The notes under the pieces are model-generated. The model had not been told where the DNA came from. It did no database searches and saw nothing but the letters and a program-made list of their open reading frames with translations. A program made the position numbers and the translations under genes. From Boswellia sacra (Eukaryota > Streptophyta > Magnoliopsida > Sapindales > Burseraceae), in the NCBI GenBank assembly GCA_013180625.2, contig SNVD02014657.1, positions 27,833 through 91,832 of the forward strand: a stretch of DNA of 64,000 nucleotides. The letters run 5' to 3'. Shown piece by piece: positions 63,023 to 64,000 of this stretch. The number at the start of each line of letters is the position of its first letter. Within the stretch, counting starts at the first letter, position 1.

Positions 63023-63156
63023 CCACTCCTCGATGAGCACGATCATATGAAGAATATGAACCAGTCTTACACGATCATATGAAGAATATGAACCAGTCTT
63101 ACAAGTCATCCACTCCTCGATGAGTACGATCGTATGAACAATATGAATCAGTCTTA
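63023..63156 (+). repeat. Nested tandem repeat with a 31-32-bp unit
   Basis: The unit ACGATCATATGAAGAATATG plus AACCAGTCTTAC occurs at about 63039-63070, 63071-63101 and, with changes, 63126-63156. The longer block CCACTCCTCGATGAG precedes the first and third units, so a larger repeat contains the smaller one. Confidence 0.85.
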
Positions 63157-63437
63157 CAAGTCATAGTTACAAAATTGTAGAATTTTAAAATTGAAAACGG
63201 GGGAGTGATGACTTTGATGACCAGTATAAAATTGTACCTAAAGACTACCTTATATGCTAGTGTCCTAGACTTTGTAACTTATATAATTAATAGTGTAACT
63301 CCTATATCATAATGTGCTTAATAAATTATGTAACCTGCAAATGAAATCAAACTTTGTAACTCATGCAATGAATTTTGTAACTCATGCACAATTATGATTT
63401 ATAACTCATAAAATTTAAAACTTTTTTATTCCAACAG
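63157..63437. other. Intergenic DNA with recurrent TGTAACTCAT words
   Basis: Several short words (TTTGTAACTCATGCA, TATAACTCAT) recur between 63285 and 63415. No gene recognised. Confidence 0.45.
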
Positions 63438-63439
63438 GC

Positions 63440-63598
63440 CATGCCTCTTCTAGATGGTGCCTTGATGAACTTGTAGGATTAAGTATGATCAGATTGTGAT
63501 GCCGGTTTTCTATGGCGTAGACCCTAGACATGTAAGGAAGCAAACTGGGGCTTTCGAGGACTCATTCGTTGAGCATGAAGAATGCTTTAAATTAAAAT
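63440..63598 (+). pseudogene. TIR-domain fragment of a TIR-NBS-LRR resistance gene
   Basis: One frame reads [11 protein letters not shown] (63440s-63475). After a shift another reads [20 protein letters not shown] followed by [15 protein letters not shown], ending at a TAA at about 63598. These are the central motifs of plant TIR domains (SRWCLDELV and VxPVFYxVDPxxVRKQTG). About seven residues between them are missing and the frame changes there. No upstream start (DVFxSFRGxDT) and no NB-ARC sequence was seen, so it is a short relic. TNL-type genes occur in eudicots and not in grasses, which supports a eudicot source. Confidence 0.8.
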
Positions 63599-63599
63599 A

Positions 63600-64000
63600 A
63601 ATGGAAGTTTAGAGACAAGAGTGCAAACAACAAAAAAAAGTGCAAGACATGGGAAAGTGCTTTAAAAAAAAAAAAAAAAAAACAAAATTAAACAAACACA
63701 ACAAAAATGTGCTTTAAAAATAAATGTCTAATTAAAAAAAAAAAAAACAAATAAAACAAAAAAACTAAAAACGGAAGCAGCCAATTGATATACAGGTTCT
63801 TGTCCAGAAAATATTTTTTAGTTACAGGTACTTCTGTAAAATATATCACAAAGAAAAACATCATAGAAGGTTAGGTTATTCTAATTTAATTTTTAAGTTG
63901 GATGTTTAATAAATTGATAAAATTAGTACGGGACCTTGAGAATTAAAAATACATTATGATATTAATTAACAATATACTATTGTTGAAGCCGTTAAGAGTA
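63600..64000. other. A-rich low-complexity right end
   Basis: Several A runs (near 63663-63680 and 63736-63748) with the word GTGCTTTAAAAA repeated at about 63657 and 63709. No gene recognised. Confidence 0.5.

Noticed and set aside
63023..63156. CRISPR-like array
   Set aside because: Units are adjacent or irregularly spaced without unique spacers, and this is a plant nuclear sequence.

Overview
This is a nuclear plant genome window. Genes have several short exons with GT-AG introns, intergenic DNA is very AT-rich, and LTR retrotransposons, LINE remnants and small inverted-repeat DNA transposons are abundant. The intact genes resemble eudicot proteins throughout. The species cannot be fixed from this sequence; a woody eudicot such as Citrus is only a guess.

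Left part (1-24 kb): a Golgi transport GOT1-like gene on the minus strand loses its last exon at the left edge. AT-rich DNA follows, with a broken fragment of an alanine:glyoxylate aminotransferase gene at 5.7-6.0 kb and two head-to-head L1-type LINE remnants at 6.3-9.6 kb. Several inverted-repeat DNA transposons lie between 10 and 17 kb. An intact, intronless ribonucleotide reductase small-subunit gene (TSO2/RNR2 type, 18.8-19.8 kb, plus) has a promoter with proliferation-type motifs. An intact five-exon ribosomal protein eL30 gene (22.1-23.4 kb, minus) has one apparent GC-AG intron.

Middle part (25-41 kb): a G-type lectin S-receptor-like kinase gene (minus) is a pseudogene. It carries frameshifts and nonsense codons, has lost two conserved kinase aspartates, and has a complete 5.38-kb Copia element inserted in its activation-segment exon. 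Its 5' half and upstream region were tandemly duplicated, so a truncated second copy lies at 35.1-36.3 kb. A well-preserved gene for an Acinus-like SAP/RRM/RSB-motif protein (37.9-40.9 kb, minus) follows.

Right part (42-64 kb): a TSR3 gene for the 18S rRNA aminocarboxypropyltransferase (46.1-49.8 kb, minus) has a duplicated acidic tail and a one-base phase problem between exons 4 and 5. A complete but inactivated Gypsy chromovirus-type element occupies 54.3-61.2 kb. Two members of one Mutator-like non-autonomous family sit in opposite orientations at 42.4 and 61.8 kb. A broken TIR-domain resistance-gene fragment lies at the right edge.

The intact genes are independent single transcription units serving ER-Golgi transport, dNTP synthesis, the ribosome, RNA processing and rRNA modification. 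Two encode ribosome-related functions, but no cluster or operon logic is visible. No convincing new biological system was found. The most informative material is the decay history of the receptor kinase, the consistent C-to-T/G-to-A pattern of retroelement nonsense codons, the transposon families with exact target-site duplications, and the TSR3 details.
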